A stretch of DNA of 64,000 bases, from NCBI RefSeq assembly GCF_024714475.1, contig NZ_JAMZMI010000010.1:1-64000 (forward strand). Direction: 5' to 3'. The notes beneath the pieces are model-generated. The model was not told the DNA's origin. It saw nothing but the letters and a program-made list of their open reading frames with translations, and ran no database searches. Below are positions 17,164-25,735 of this stretch, piece by piece. The translations under genes were made by a program, and so were the position numbers. The DNA is from Marinoscillum sp. MHG1-6 (GTDB lineage Bacteria > Bacteroidota > Bacteroidia > Cytophagales > Cyclobacteriaceae). How positions within the stretch are numbered: position 1 is the stretch's first letter; every line of letters begins with the position of its first letter.

Positions 17164-18468
17164 ATGAACATGATCACCAACCTCTTAATGATGCCATCGG
17201 CGGAGGGTGCTGTTGAAGCAGTGGCCCAGGCTGATTTGTCTGCAGATGTGACGTTCAACCTGTTAACGGCGAACAACATCTGGATGATGCTGGCAACAGC
17301 TCTTGTATTTATTATGCACTTGGGGTTTGCTGGTGTTGAGGCAGGTTTTGGCCAGGCTAAAAACACAGTAAACATTCTTTTCAAAAACACTTTGACACCA
17401 ATCATCGGTATCATCACTTATTTTATCTGTGGGTTTAACCTTATGTACCCTGGATTTGAGGAGCCAGGATGGTTTGGTTTCGCAGGTTTTGGAATCGGAG
17501 ATTCAACTACTGCTGATGTAAGTGCCGACTATGCTGGTGCTGGTTACACTTGGTGGACAGACTTCTTGTTCCAGGCGATGTTCGCTGCTACTGCTGCTAC
17601 TATCGTTTCTGGTGCTGTTGCTGAGCGTATCAAGCTTTCTGCTTACATGATCTTCACTGTTATCTTCGTAGGTCTTGTTTACCCGATCATCGGTAGCTGG
17701 AAATGGGGTGGTGGAGCCCTTGATGCTATGGGATTCTATGATTTCGCTGGTTCAACACTAGTTCACTCAGTAGGTGGATGGGGTGCTCTTGCCGGTATTA
17801 TGATTCTAGGTCCACGTATCGGAAAATATGTTGATGGCAAAGTTATCGACAAGCCGGGTTCATCAGTTCCTTTAGCTGTTATTGGTGTATTCCTACTTTG
17901 GTTAGGATGGTTCGGATTCAACGGAGGTTCTGTACTTTCTGCTGATCCTGCTCTAACTTCATTCGTTCTTGTAACCACTTCGCTAGCTGCTTGTGCTGGT
18001 GGTCTTGGTGGTTTCTTGATGAGCTATATCGTATTCAAAAGAATGGACCTTGGAATGGTATTGAACGGTATCCTTGCAGGTTTGGTAGGTATCACAGCTG
18101 GTGCTGATGTAATCGAGCCTAACTCTGCGCTTATCGTTGGTTTCATTGCTGGTTTGATCGTAGTTCTTTCTGCTATCACTCTTGATAAATTCTTGCTAGA
18201 TGACGTTGTAGGTGCGGTTTCTGTTCACCTTGTATGCGGTATCTGGGGTACATTGGCTGTAGGTATCTTCTCTAACAACCCTGATCACTCATTCGTTGCT
18301 CAGCTTATCGGAGTAGCTGTTTGTGGTGTTGCTGCGTTCGCTAGTGCATTCATCATCTTCTACGTTCTTAAAATGACTATGGGAATCAGAGTCTCTGAAG
18401 AGCACGAGAAAGAAGGTCTTGATAGCCACGAGCACGGAATCAGAGGATACACTATCATCACTGAATAA
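17164..18468 (+). CDS. amt: Ammonium transporter (Amt family)
   Basis: 434 residues from the ATG at 17164 (in-frame TTG at 17155 rejected). Eleven or so membrane helices. The twin histidines of the conduction path are present: H201 in LVHSVGGWGAL and H355 in SVHLVCGIWGT; the GFGQAKNTVNILFKN segment near 61-75 is typical of the bacterial Amt family. It brings ammonium across the inner membrane. Codon choice is strongly biased (GGT, CTT, AAC, TCT), as in highly expressed genes. No PII (glnK) gene is adjacent. The beta-barrel gene follows after 106 bases that contain a hairpin, then glutamine synthetase. Confidence 0.95.
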   Translation: MNMITNLLMMPSAEGAVEAVAQADLSADVTFNLLTANNIWMMLATALVFIMHLGFAGVEAGFGQAKNTVNILFKNTLTPIIGIITYFICGFNLMYPGFEEPGWFGFAGFGIGDSTTADVSADYAGAGYTWWTDFLFQAMFAATAATIVSGAVAERIKLSAYMIFTVIFVGLVYPIIGSWKWGGGALDAMGFYDFAGSTLVHSVGGWGALAGIMILGPRIGKYVDGKVIDKPGSSVPLAVIGVFLLWLGWFGFNGGSVLSADPALTSFVLVTTSLAACAGGLGGFLMSYIVFKRMDLGMVLNGILAGLVGITAGADVIEPNSALIVGFIAGLIVVLSAITLDKFLLDDVVGAVSVHLVCGIWGTLAVGIFSNNPDHSFVAQLIGVAVCGVAAFASAFIIFYVLKMTMGIRVSEEHEKEGLDSHEHGIRGYTIITE

Positions 18469-18493
18469 TTTTCAATTACTATATCAATTTTAG

Positions 18494-18538
18494 GTTTCCG
18501 GGGCAGGATAGGGCCAGAGGTGCGTCCGACCCGGAAAC
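18494..18538 (+). other. Structured intercistronic hairpin between amt and the barrel gene
   Basis: GTTTCCGGG (18494-18502) pairs perfectly with CCCGGAAAC (18530-18538), closing a 27-base G-rich loop. It starts 25 bases after the amt stop and ends 36 bases before the next ATG. No T-run follows, so it is not a classical terminator. It may stabilise the amt message, attenuate read-through, or be an RNA control element; no known riboswitch consensus was recognised. Confidence 0.5.
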
Positions 18539-18574
18539 TTAAATACCAACTTCAAATCTTTAATCAATCAAGAA

Positions 18575-19588
18575 ATGCTTATGAAAACTTTTACAAACAT
18601 TTTTAGAGGAGCGGTTGTTGCGGCGGTGACTCTATTCTCAATCAGCACTGTATCTGCTCAGGAACTTTCTTTCAGCGGATCAATTGACACTTACTACAGA
18701 ACTAACCTAAACGCGTCGAATGACGTTGATGCTGATGGATGGATTCATCCTGGAACTTCATTTGCTAACCTTCCGGGTTTCTCTTTGGGTATGGCGAATT
18801 TGATCGCTAGCGTAGAAGGAGAAAAGTCAGGATTCGTTGCTGACCTAGTATTTGGTCCTAGAGGTACTGAAGCTGTTTTTGGTTCTGGACCTTCTCAAAA
18901 CATTGTGAATCAATTGTATGCATATTGGAACGTAAGTGATGGTGTTACTCTTACATTGGGTAACTTCAATACCTTCCTTGGGTACGAAGTAATTTCCCCA
19001 ACTGGTAACTACAACTACTCTACTTCCTACATGTTCTCTTACGGACCATTCTCTCACTCTGGTTTGAAAGCTGATATTGCTTTGGGAGAAGCTTCTTTGA
19101 TGTTGGGTGTATTCAATAACACTGATATCACGGATTTCAACTTTACTGACCACTACTATGGAGGTGCTCAATTGGGTATAGGAGGCCAGTACATCAACTT
19201 GTTGTTCAGCGACAACTATTTCCAAGCTGACTTCACAGGAGGTCTTGACCTTACTGATGCAGTTTACCTTGGTGTAAACGCTACATTCAACAACGATCTA
19301 TTTGCTGGTGGTGCGCTTTACCTACAGAATTCATTTTCTGATGACTTCTCTATGGGTTTAAGAGCTGAGTACTTCCAGGACATGGGATTGAACGCAATTA
19401 CTTATGTTCCAGAAGATGAAAGTGTTATTGATCTGACTCTTTCTGCTAACTATTCTGTAGGAAGCCTAACATTCATTCCGGAATTGAGAGTTGATATGTA
19501 TTCTCAGGATGTTGTTGTTCCTGAGGCTGGTGAGTCACCACAAGGATCACTTGCATCTTTCTTGGTAGCTGCAGTCTATGCATTCTAA
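18575..19588 (+). CDS. Outer-membrane beta-barrel protein (porin-like)
   Basis: 337 residues. A signal peptide (about 1-27, ending VSAQ) precedes alternating strands throughout, such as LSFSGSIDTYYRTN, VTLTLGNFNTFLGYE and LTFIPELRVDMYS, ending ...LVAAVYAF with the terminal Phe typical of outer-membrane barrels. It resembles the Bacteroidota barrel-porin family (OmpL/bbp2-like). Two ATG codons (18575 and 18581) are possible starts. Lying between amt and glnA, and sharing their strong codon bias, it may be the outer-membrane entry for ammonium or small nitrogen compounds; this is inferred from position only. A terminator follows. Confidence 0.8.
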   Translation: MLMKTFTNIFRGAVVAAVTLFSISTVSAQELSFSGSIDTYYRTNLNASNDVDADGWIHPGTSFANLPGFSLGMANLIASVEGEKSGFVADLVFGPRGTEAVFGSGPSQNIVNQLYAYWNVSDGVTLTLGNFNTFLGYEVISPTGNYNYSTSYMFSYGPFSHSGLKADIALGEASLMLGVFNNTDITDFNFTDHYYGGAQLGIGGQYINLLFSDNYFQADFTGGLDLTDAVYLGVNATFNNDLFAGGALYLQNSFSDDFSMGLRAEYFQDMGLNAITYVPEDESVIDLTLSANYSVGSLTFIPELRVDMYSQDVVVPEAGESPQGSLASFLVAAVYAF

Positions 19589-19620
19589 GTTTGACATAAG
19601 TCGTCATAAATAATAGATTA

Positions 19621-19650
19621 AAAAGTCCACCCTTGAGGGTGGACTTTTTT
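19621..19650 (+). terminator. Terminator after the amt-barrel genes
   Basis: AAAGTCCACCC pairs with GGGTGGACTTT around TTGA, with a T6 run following. It separates the amt/barrel transcript from glnA, so glnA has its own promoter within 19651-19825. Confidence 0.9.
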
Positions 19651-19825
19651 GATTTGTATTATCAATAGAATAAATTGTTTTTTATGAATTTGGTAATGAA
19701 ATCAAAAAAAATGCACTGAAGATTTATTTTTTTCAGTAAAATTTTGAAAATTACAGAACTATTTTATTCGGGCTTTAGATCCCAACTTAGTCCGTATTCA
19801 TTTCACAAAATATAAACCTAATAAA

Positions 19826-20836
19826 ATGGCAACAAGCAAGTTGGAGTACATTTGGCTGGATGGTTATAAGCCAACTCAATCACTCAGAAGTAAAACAAAA
19901 TTAGTTCAAGATTTTAGCGGAAAATTAGAAGACCTTAAAGACTGGTCTTTTGATGGTAGCTCAACAGAACAAGCAGAAGGTGGTTCATCAGATTGTATCA
20001 TGAGACCAGTTTTCGTATGTCCGGACCCTGCTATCAAAAACGGATGGTTGGTAATGACCGAGGTGTTGAATGCTGATGGTACTGCTCACGAATCTAATGG
20101 TCGTGCACTAATCGATGATGAGGATGATGATTTCTGGTTCGGTTTTGAGCAGGAATATTTCATTTGGGATAATGAGACAAACAGACCTATCGGATTCCCT
20201 GCAGGTGGATTCCCTGCTCCTCAAGGTCCTTACTACTGCGGTGTTGGTGGCCAGAATGTATTTGGAAGAGAGATCAAAGATGAGCATTTAGAGCTTTGTA
20301 TCGATGCTGGTCTTGACATTGAAGGTACAAATGGTGAGGTTGCTACTGGTCAGTGGGAATTCCAAATCATGGCTAAAGGTGCTGCATCTGCTGGTGACCA
20401 AATCTGGGTTGCTAGATACTTGTTGGAAAGATTGACTGAGAAATATGGTCTTTCTATCAACTATCACCCAAAACCTCTAGGTCAACTTGACTGGAATGGT
20501 TCTGGTATGCACGCTAACTTCTCTAATACTTACATTAGAACAGCAGCATCAGAAGAGAAAATCAAGAAAGTATGTGAGGCATTTAGAGGTGTTGTAGACG
20601 AGCATATCGCTGTTTACGGAGCTTACAATGATCAGCGTCTAACTGGTAAGCACGAAACTGCTGCTATCACTGATTTCTCTTATGGTGTATCAGATAGAGG
20701 TGCTTCTATTCGTATTCCTCTATTCACTAAGAACAATGGATGGAGTGGTTATTTGGAAGACAGAAGACCTGCTTCTAATGCTGATCCATACAAAGTAGCT
20801 GCAAGAATTATCAAGACAGTAAAGACTGTTTCTTAA
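19826..20836 (+). CDS. glnA: Glutamine synthetase, eukaryotic-type GSII
   Basis: 336 residues, the short length of GSII rather than the roughly 470 of bacterial GSI or 730 of GSIII. EYIWLDGY opens the beta-grasp domain; WSFDGSSTEQA (40-50), GFEQEYF (106-112), NGSGMHANFS and the R-x-x-SNADPY region near the C-terminus are the ATP, glutamate and ammonium site motifs of GSII. It makes glutamine from glutamate, ammonium and ATP in the cytoplasm. No adenylylation-loop tyrosine of the GSI type is expected in this class. It is a single-gene transcript between two terminators, downstream of the ammonium transporter, with which it forms the uptake and fixation route. Confidence 0.93.
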   Translation: MATSKLEYIWLDGYKPTQSLRSKTKLVQDFSGKLEDLKDWSFDGSSTEQAEGGSSDCIMRPVFVCPDPAIKNGWLVMTEVLNADGTAHESNGRALIDDEDDDFWFGFEQEYFIWDNETNRPIGFPAGGFPAPQGPYYCGVGGQNVFGREIKDEHLELCIDAGLDIEGTNGEVATGQWEFQIMAKGAASAGDQIWVARYLLERLTEKYGLSINYHPKPLGQLDWNGSGMHANFSNTYIRTAASEEKIKKVCEAFRGVVDEHIAVYGAYNDQRLTGKHETAAITDFSYGVSDRGASIRIPLFTKNNGWSGYLEDRRPASNADPYKVAARIIKTVKTVS

Positions 20837-20859
20837 GTTACTGATAGATTGAAATTTAA

Positions 20860-20888
20860 AAAAGCCAACTCCTGGGAGTTGGCTTTTT
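20860..20888 (+). terminator. Bidirectional terminator between glnA and the BatE-like gene
   Basis: AGCCAACTCC (20863-20872) pairs with GGAGTTGGCT (20875-20884), a 10-base perfect stem flanked by A-run and T-run. It serves glnA on the plus strand and the convergent gene ending at 20917 on the minus strand. Confidence 0.9.
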
Positions 20889-20916
20889 CTTTTTCTCAGA
20901 ATTGAGAATGATTTCT

Positions 20917-21633
20917 TTAAAGTGGAAGGAGCTTATTGGACCTTACAAATCCTCGCTCATTTTCAGCCTCTATAAGCGTCCATAATTCATCATCTTGAAC
21001 CAACTTAACCTTATCTCCTGGTTTTGTGCTGACAATCGCTGAAGAGGCGCTGGAGGGTCCTTCCATTATTGTTGTGACTCCATCAGAGATGATTGCTTCC
21101 CGGGTTTTGAAAGTATTGTTGATGAGAACGAAAGCAAACCCAGCGAAGATCACTTGCCCCATGATCCATGGTATGGATTTGTATCCCCTGGCACTTTTCA
21201 AAAACATTAAAATCAATAAGCAAGCTGATAATCCGAGTAGCCCGGAAATGATCTCTAATCTATAGGTGCTTAAGTGATCTACAAAAAATGCTTCATCTGA
21301 AAACTGGTAACCGGATAGCTGATGTTCATCTGCCAGTTCGCGGATTTTTTCCAGCGCTTTGCGATTTGAAGTAGTTCTGTAGTATTGTTCCAGGTAGTAG
21401 AGAGCTTCTACCTCATTTCCCAGGCCCTCATTGATAAATGCCATTTTGGCGAGCATCGCTGATGAGGCTTGTCCCTGGTCGAAAATATCCTGATATTGAG
21501 ATAATGCCTCAGTGTATTTCTGTTTTTCAAAGAGACTGTCAGCTGTATTTAATTGAGCTTCAAGGTCTTTCGATTGACAAAGGAAAGGGGAGAGAAAAAA
21601 TGTGAAAATTATTATTCTAAAAAACATAAACAT
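20917..21633 (-). CDS. BatE-like TPR and SH3 membrane protein
   Basis: 238 residues. A signal peptide (1-22), TPR-like helices (LNTADSLFEKQKYTEALSQYQDIFDQG; MLAKMAFINEGLGNEVEALYYLEQYY), two adjacent membrane segments (about 129-146 and 157-173), and a C-terminal bacterial SH3-like domain (PGDKVKLVQDDELWTLIEAENERGFVRSNKL). This order of TPR, membrane pair and SH3 is that of BatE proteins of Bacteroidota. No other bat gene is next to it; the BatA-like gene lies 19 kb away at 471-2426. Exact role unknown. Confidence 0.7.
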   Translation of the reverse strand: MFMFFRIIIFTFFLSPFLCQSKDLEAQLNTADSLFEKQKYTEALSQYQDIFDQGQASSAMLAKMAFINEGLGNEVEALYYLEQYYRTTSNRKALEKIRELADEHQLSGYQFSDEAFFVDHLSTYRLEIISGLLGLSACLLILMFLKSARGYKSIPWIMGQVIFAGFAFVLINNTFKTREAIISDGVTTIMEGPSSASSAIVSTKPGDKVKLVQDDELWTLIEAENERGFVRSNKLLPL

Positions 21634-21730
21634 GGGTTGTATTTTGAAAATATGCTCTCTATTTTTGCAACCGCAATTTTAACCAAGGCAGGTATAAAAG
21701 CCTAGTTAAAAACGGCTAACAAACATAAAA

Positions 21731-21803
21731 GATTCGCTAGCTCAGCTGGTAGAGCACATCCCTTTTAAGGATGGGGTCCTGGGTTCGAACCCCAGGCGAA
21801 TCA
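21731..21803 (+). tRNA. tRNA-Lys (anticodon TTT)
   Basis: A complete 73-base cloverleaf. Acceptor GATTCGC pairs with GCGAATC, the D arm is GCTC-AGCTGGTA-GAGC, the anticodon stem CATCC/GGATG encloses CTTTTAA (anticodon TTT), and the T arm is CTGGG-TTCGAAC-CCCAG. A is the discriminator base. CCA is not encoded. A terminator follows within 8 bases. Confidence 0.97.
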
Positions 21804-21810
21804 CTCAAAA

Positions 21811-21841
21811 ACCCGAATTCTAGCGAGTTCGGGTTTTTTTT
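21811..21841 (+). terminator. Terminator of the tRNA-Lys gene
   Basis: ACCCGAA (21811-21817) pairs with TTCGGGT (21828-21834), followed by a run of eight or more T. Confidence 0.85.
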
Positions 21842-21867
21842 GTGGTTATTTAAAATAGTGTTTTTAG

Positions 21868-21947
21868 GATGTGGGCCTGGTCTGGATAGCCAGCCCGATC
21901 TAACCCCACAACAAAGCCCGATTTTCGTAGAAAATCGGGCTTTTTTT
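21868..21947 (+). ncRNA. Candidate small structured RNA with its own terminator
   Basis: After the tRNA terminator, TGTGGG (21870-21875) pairs with CCCACA (21905-21910), enclosing an inner CTGG/CCAG hairpin. Directly after comes a perfect 11-base terminator stem AGCCCGATTTT/AAAATCGGGCT (21915-21925, 21931-21941) with a T7 run. There is no reading frame between the two terminators that could need the second one. A short transcript here would explain it, but no promoter is clear; it may also be a backup terminator. Confidence 0.3.
21915..21947 (+). terminator. Second strong terminator hairpin
   Basis: An 11-base perfect stem with a five-base loop (CGTAG) and a T7 tail. It lies 74 bases after the tRNA-Lys terminator and 110 bases before the permease gene. 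Confidence 0.85.
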
Positions 21948-22056
21948 GTTTCTCTAAACCTTCCTTTAGAGAAAATGGAATTCTTATCCATAGCAGGAAA
22001 GAGCAGGGTGATCACGGGTGATTTTATAGGTTATTTTACCGGACAATTTTAACAAC

Positions 22057-23436
22057 ATGGAAATGACCCAGGAAAATCAAACGGCCGAGCAAGGCGAATT
22101 TGAAAGAGAGCCCGTACCCAAATCAGAGCTCAAAGGATGGAAGAGCTTTTTAGGAATGTACGCAGGAGAGCATGCCGCAGGAACTGAGTTCGTTATTGGT
22201 CCTTTATTTCTTACAGCAGGTGTAAGTGCTTTTGATCTTATCATCGGGTTGCTACTGGGAAACCTGCTAGCTGTCTTAAGTTGGAGATATCTCACAACCA
22301 CCATTGCCACAAAATACAGACTTACACTTTACTATCATCTCGAAAAGCTGAGCGGAAGAAAGTTTGTGATCTTCTATAACCTGGCTAATGGTGTGCTTTT
22401 CTGTTTCCTTGCAGGTTCGATGATTACTGTTTCAGCTACGGCTGTAGGTATTCCATTTGATATGGAAATGCCCAAGCTATCGGATACTATGCCGAATGGA
22501 ATGACCTGGATCATTATCGTACTGGCTATCGGTGCCGTGATTTCCATCATTGCAGCAAGGGGGTATCAAACCGTATCCAAGGCAGCCAATTATATGTCGC
22601 CAATTATTGTTCTTGGATTCATATTAGGTGGCATCGTTGCGATCAAGCAGCTCGGAGTTCAAAGCTTCTCGGATTTCTGGAATATCTGGGGAGATGGTGG
22701 TGAGCCATTCCCGGGACAGATAAAATATACTTTTTGGCATGTGGTTCTGTGGTCCTGGTTCTGCAATGGAGCAATGCATATCGGGATGTCTGATTTGTCT
22801 GTGTTAAGGTTTGCTGAAAAGCCTTCTGTAGGCTGGACAACGGCAGCTGGCATGTATGTGGGGCATTACATGGCATGGATAGCTGCAGCTTTATTATATG
22901 CGGTATTTCTACAGCACCCTGAAACTCAGGCGAGCCTGGCTATAGGAATAGCTCCTTCGGTGGCTCCTGGGCCGATGGCCTACAATGCCATAGGTTTCTT
23001 TGGAATTATTGTAGTGATCCTCGCAGGGTGGACAACGGCAAACCCTACTATTTATAGAGCTGGGCTGGCCTTTCAGGCGATCATGCCAAAGCTTTCAACA
23101 AGTAAGGTGACTTTAATTGCAGGTGCCGCTGCAACGATCGCAGGTTTGTTTCCCGCTTTTGCAATGAAATTGCTTGATTTTGTTGCGTTATATGGTTTCA
23201 TTTTGGCGCCGGTTGGTGCAGTGATCGCTTTTGAGCATTTTTTCAAATCAAAAGACAGGGAATTAGGCTTTAAAGGAGACTTTAACTGGTCGGTGTTTAT
23301 CGCCTGGGTAGTAAGTTGCGTTACTTTCTATTCGATCTCAGTCGGTTTTGATGTTTTTCTTTCGTTTTTAACCCTACCTACATGGCTGGCTTGTGGTGTT
23401 CTTTATTTGATAATTGATAAAGTAAAGGCGAGCTGA
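22057..23436 (+). CDS. NCS1-like (purine-cytosine permease type) transporter
   Basis: 459 residues with about 12 membrane helices. Features of the NCS1/cytosine permease group: GPLFLTAGVSAFDLIIGLLLGN in the first helices, RGYQTVSKAANYMSP in the middle, and a WTTANPTIYRAGLAFQ region matching the conserved segment after helix 7. It would import a nucleobase, related vitamin precursor or other small solute with a cation. It ends 25 bases before a GH28 lipoprotein gene, with which it is probably co-transcribed; the pairing hints at an unusual substrate but does not identify it. The start could also be the ATG at 22063. Confidence 0.7.
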   Translation: MEMTQENQTAEQGEFEREPVPKSELKGWKSFLGMYAGEHAAGTEFVIGPLFLTAGVSAFDLIIGLLLGNLLAVLSWRYLTTTIATKYRLTLYYHLEKLSGRKFVIFYNLANGVLFCFLAGSMITVSATAVGIPFDMEMPKLSDTMPNGMTWIIIVLAIGAVISIIAARGYQTVSKAANYMSPIIVLGFILGGIVAIKQLGVQSFSDFWNIWGDGGEPFPGQIKYTFWHVVLWSWFCNGAMHIGMSDLSVLRFAEKPSVGWTTAAGMYVGHYMAWIAAALLYAVFLQHPETQASLAIGIAPSVAPGPMAYNAIGFFGIIVVILAGWTTANPTIYRAGLAFQAIMPKLSTSKVTLIAGAAATIAGLFPAFAMKLLDFVALYGFILAPVGAVIAFEHFFKSKDRELGFKGDFNWSVFIAWVVSCVTFYSISVGFDVFLSFLTLPTWLACGVLYLIIDKVKAS

Positions 23437-23461
23437 TAACTAAACCCATAAACCTGATCCG

Positions 23462-24859
23462 ATGATGAGATTACTTTCGTTAGCAATAGTGTTCATTCTT
23501 TTTGTTTTTTCATGTACCCCTAAGAAGAAACAAGAAGAAACAGTAATGGAGACCTTTCCTGATGGTACAGAAATTTCGGAATGGTTTCGAGATACCACCT
23601 TGGTTGATATTACTTCCCTGGGGAAACAATATGATATCACCGAGTATGGGGCTGTAGCTGGTGATAGCAATGAATTGAACACTGAGGTCATTCAGGGAGT
23701 AATTGACCTGGCCGCTGAAAATGGCGGAGGGGTTATAGTGGTGCCAACCGGGACCTTCATGTCAGGAGCCTTGTTCTTCAAGCCAGGAACGCATCTTCAT
23801 GTGAGTGAGGGCGGTTTGCTAATGGGCTCCAATGACATTTCCAATTATCCAAAGCAACCTTCCCGTATGGAGGGGCAAAATCTTGAATATTTTCCTGCAC
23901 TGGTCAATGCTTACAGCGTGGATGGTTTTACGATTTCAGGAAAGGGAACGATTGATGGAAATGGTCTGGAATTTTGGAAGGCATTTTGGAAAAGGCGGGA
24001 GGAAAATCCGAAATGTACTAACCTGGAAGTGTCAAGACCCAGGCTCGTTTTTATATGGGGCAGTGATGATGTGCAGATACAGGATATAAGGTTGCAAAAT
24101 TCCGGGTTTTGGACCACTCACTTGTATCAATGTAATAATGTTAAAATTCTGAATGCCTCCATCTTCGCGCCACGAAAGCCGGTCAAGGCCCCAAGCACTG
24201 ATGCGATTGATTTGGATGTTTGCAGCAATGTATTGATCCGGGGATGTTACATGTCGGTAAATGATGATGCCGTGGCTATGAAGGGTGGGAAAGGCCCGTG
24301 GGCAGATGAAGACCCGAATAATGGACCCAATAAAAATATCCTGATCGAAAATAATACCTATGGCTTTTGTCACTCGGTGGTTACCTGCGGTAGTGAGAAT
24401 ATTCATACCAGAAATGTTCTTATGAGAAACTGTACGATTGAAGGGGCTCAAAGAATGATCTTCCTGAAGATGCGACCTGATACCCCTCAGAAGTATGAGT
24501 ACATCACTCTTGAAAACATATCGGGTGCCGTGAGGACAGGAATCTATATCCGACCGTGGACGCAGTTTTTTGATTTAAAGGGCCGTGAGTCTGCGCCTGT
24601 TTCATCTTCGGAAAATATCACTTTTAGAAACATAGATTTGGACTGCGTGAAATTTGCCGAGGTGGGAATAACTGAACATGATCGTCTGGCTAATTTCACC
24701 CTGAAGGACATCATTTTCCAATCCGAAAAGGCTACATTAGATACTTCACTCTTTGATGGTATAACTATTCAAAATGTAGCTATAAATGGAGTTGACTGGA
24801 AAGGTGGAGCGGTTAATGCTCCCGAAAGCAGCGAGGAGGAATTAAAAGTTTTTGAGTAA
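23462..24859 (+). CDS. GH28-family pectinase-like lipoprotein
   Basis: 465 residues. A lipoprotein signal (hydrophobic run ending FVFSC, acylated Cys near 18) places it on a membrane, probably the outer. A right-handed beta helix follows, beginning YDITEYGAVAGDSNELNT. GH28 catalytic motifs are mostly kept: STDAIDLD (for NTD), VNDDAVAMK (the paired Asp), and a CHSVVTCGSE segment where polygalacturonases have GHG...GS, with the His kept and both Gly changed; FLKMRP replaces RIK. It probably cleaves galacturonate-type or other uronic polysaccharide linkages. There is no SusC/SusD pair nearby; its partner is the permease just upstream. Confidence 0.85.
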   Translation: MMRLLSLAIVFILFVFSCTPKKKQEETVMETFPDGTEISEWFRDTTLVDITSLGKQYDITEYGAVAGDSNELNTEVIQGVIDLAAENGGGVIVVPTGTFMSGALFFKPGTHLHVSEGGLLMGSNDISNYPKQPSRMEGQNLEYFPALVNAYSVDGFTISGKGTIDGNGLEFWKAFWKRREENPKCTNLEVSRPRLVFIWGSDDVQIQDIRLQNSGFWTTHLYQCNNVKILNASIFAPRKPVKAPSTDAIDLDVCSNVLIRGCYMSVNDDAVAMKGGKGPWADEDPNNGPNKNILIENNTYGFCHSVVTCGSENIHTRNVLMRNCTIEGAQRMIFLKMRPDTPQKYEYITLENISGAVRTGIYIRPWTQFFDLKGRESAPVSSSENITFRNIDLDCVKFAEVGITEHDRLANFTLKDIIFQSEKATLDTSLFDGITIQNVAINGVDWKGGAVNAPESSEEELKVFE

Positions 24860-25033
24860 TTATCTAAAGGGGGCTTAGGTTTACCCACTTCTCGGATATC
24901 AGAATCCATTTTCTGCCTTTTATTAGTGCTTTTATTTCCTTTTAGTCAAAATTCCTGATCCAACTTCCTCACGTTTGGCATTGAAACTAAAATAAGGGAA
25001 TATTGCGTTGCGTTATTTCAATCATTAATAGGT

Positions 25034-25735
25034 ATGATGAAAGGCAGGAAAGCAATCATAACAGGTGTAAGTAAAGGTATAGGGCTGGAAACAGTCAACT
25101 TGCTATTGGCAGAAGGCGTGACCGTGGCAGGTTGGGGCCGTACAAAACCGGAGCTCGCCCATGAAAATTTTCACTTCGTGAAAGTGGATGTGAGCAAGTA
25201 TGAGGAGGTGTTAGCTGCTTATCGCCAAACGGTTGATCTTATAGGGGAGGATATACATATACTGATCAATAATGCAGGCTATGGGGTGATGGGATCCATC
25301 GAGGAGATGAGCGTCGAAGACTGGAAGGGCATGTTTGATGTGAATGTGCACGGACTGATGTACTGCACCAAATCTGTTGTGCCAGCTATGAAGCGAATGG
25401 ATGAGGGCCATATTATTAATGTTGTATCTCTGGCGGGGCTGAACGGCCTGAAAAACATGAGTGGATACGTGGCGACAAAACATGCTGTCACTGGGTTTGG
25501 TCACTCGATGATGCTGGAGCTGCGAGACTGGGGGATCAAGGTGACCAATGTTTACCCTGGTAGTGTGAATACCAATTTTTTCGATGATATAGCGGCTATT
25601 GAGGCCAATGAAAACATGATGCGACCACAAGACATCGCACAGGCGATCGTCAATGTGATCAATACCCACCCCAATCTCCTGACAGGAGATATAGAACTTC
25701 GTCCACTTAGACCTAAAGGAAAGCCGCAGAGATAG
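25034..25735 (+). CDS. Short-chain dehydrogenase/reductase
   Basis: 233 residues. TGVSKGIG near 10-17 is the NAD(P)-binding glycine motif, NNAG follows, and Ser (VVSLAG) with YVATK gives the catalytic Ser-Tyr-Lys. Close to the family of 3-oxoacyl-ACP reductase-like and clavaldehyde-dehydrogenase-like SDRs; substrate unknown. Its stop directly abuts the gldA start (25735/25736), so it is transcribed with the gliding genes. Confidence 0.85.
   Translation: MMKGRKAIITGVSKGIGLETVNLLLAEGVTVAGWGRTKPELAHENFHFVKVDVSKYEEVLAAYRQTVDLIGEDIHILINNAGYGVMGSIEEMSVEDWKGMFDVNVHGLMYCTKSVVPAMKRMDEGHIINVVSLAGLNGLKNMSGYVATKHAVTGFGHSMMLELRDWGIKVTNVYPGSVNTNFFDDIAAIEANENMMRPQDIAQAIVNVINTHPNLLTGDIELRPLRPKGKPQR

Noticed and set aside
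21868-21912. Possible second tRNA after tRNA-Lys.
   Set aside because: No T-arm GTTCGA-type loop, no acceptor pairing of 7 bases and no anticodon arm; only short stems.
22057-24859. Polysaccharide utilisation locus around the GH28 gene.
   Set aside because: No SusC/SusD pair, regulator or further glycan enzymes adjoin it, and the GH2 gene is 34 kb away.
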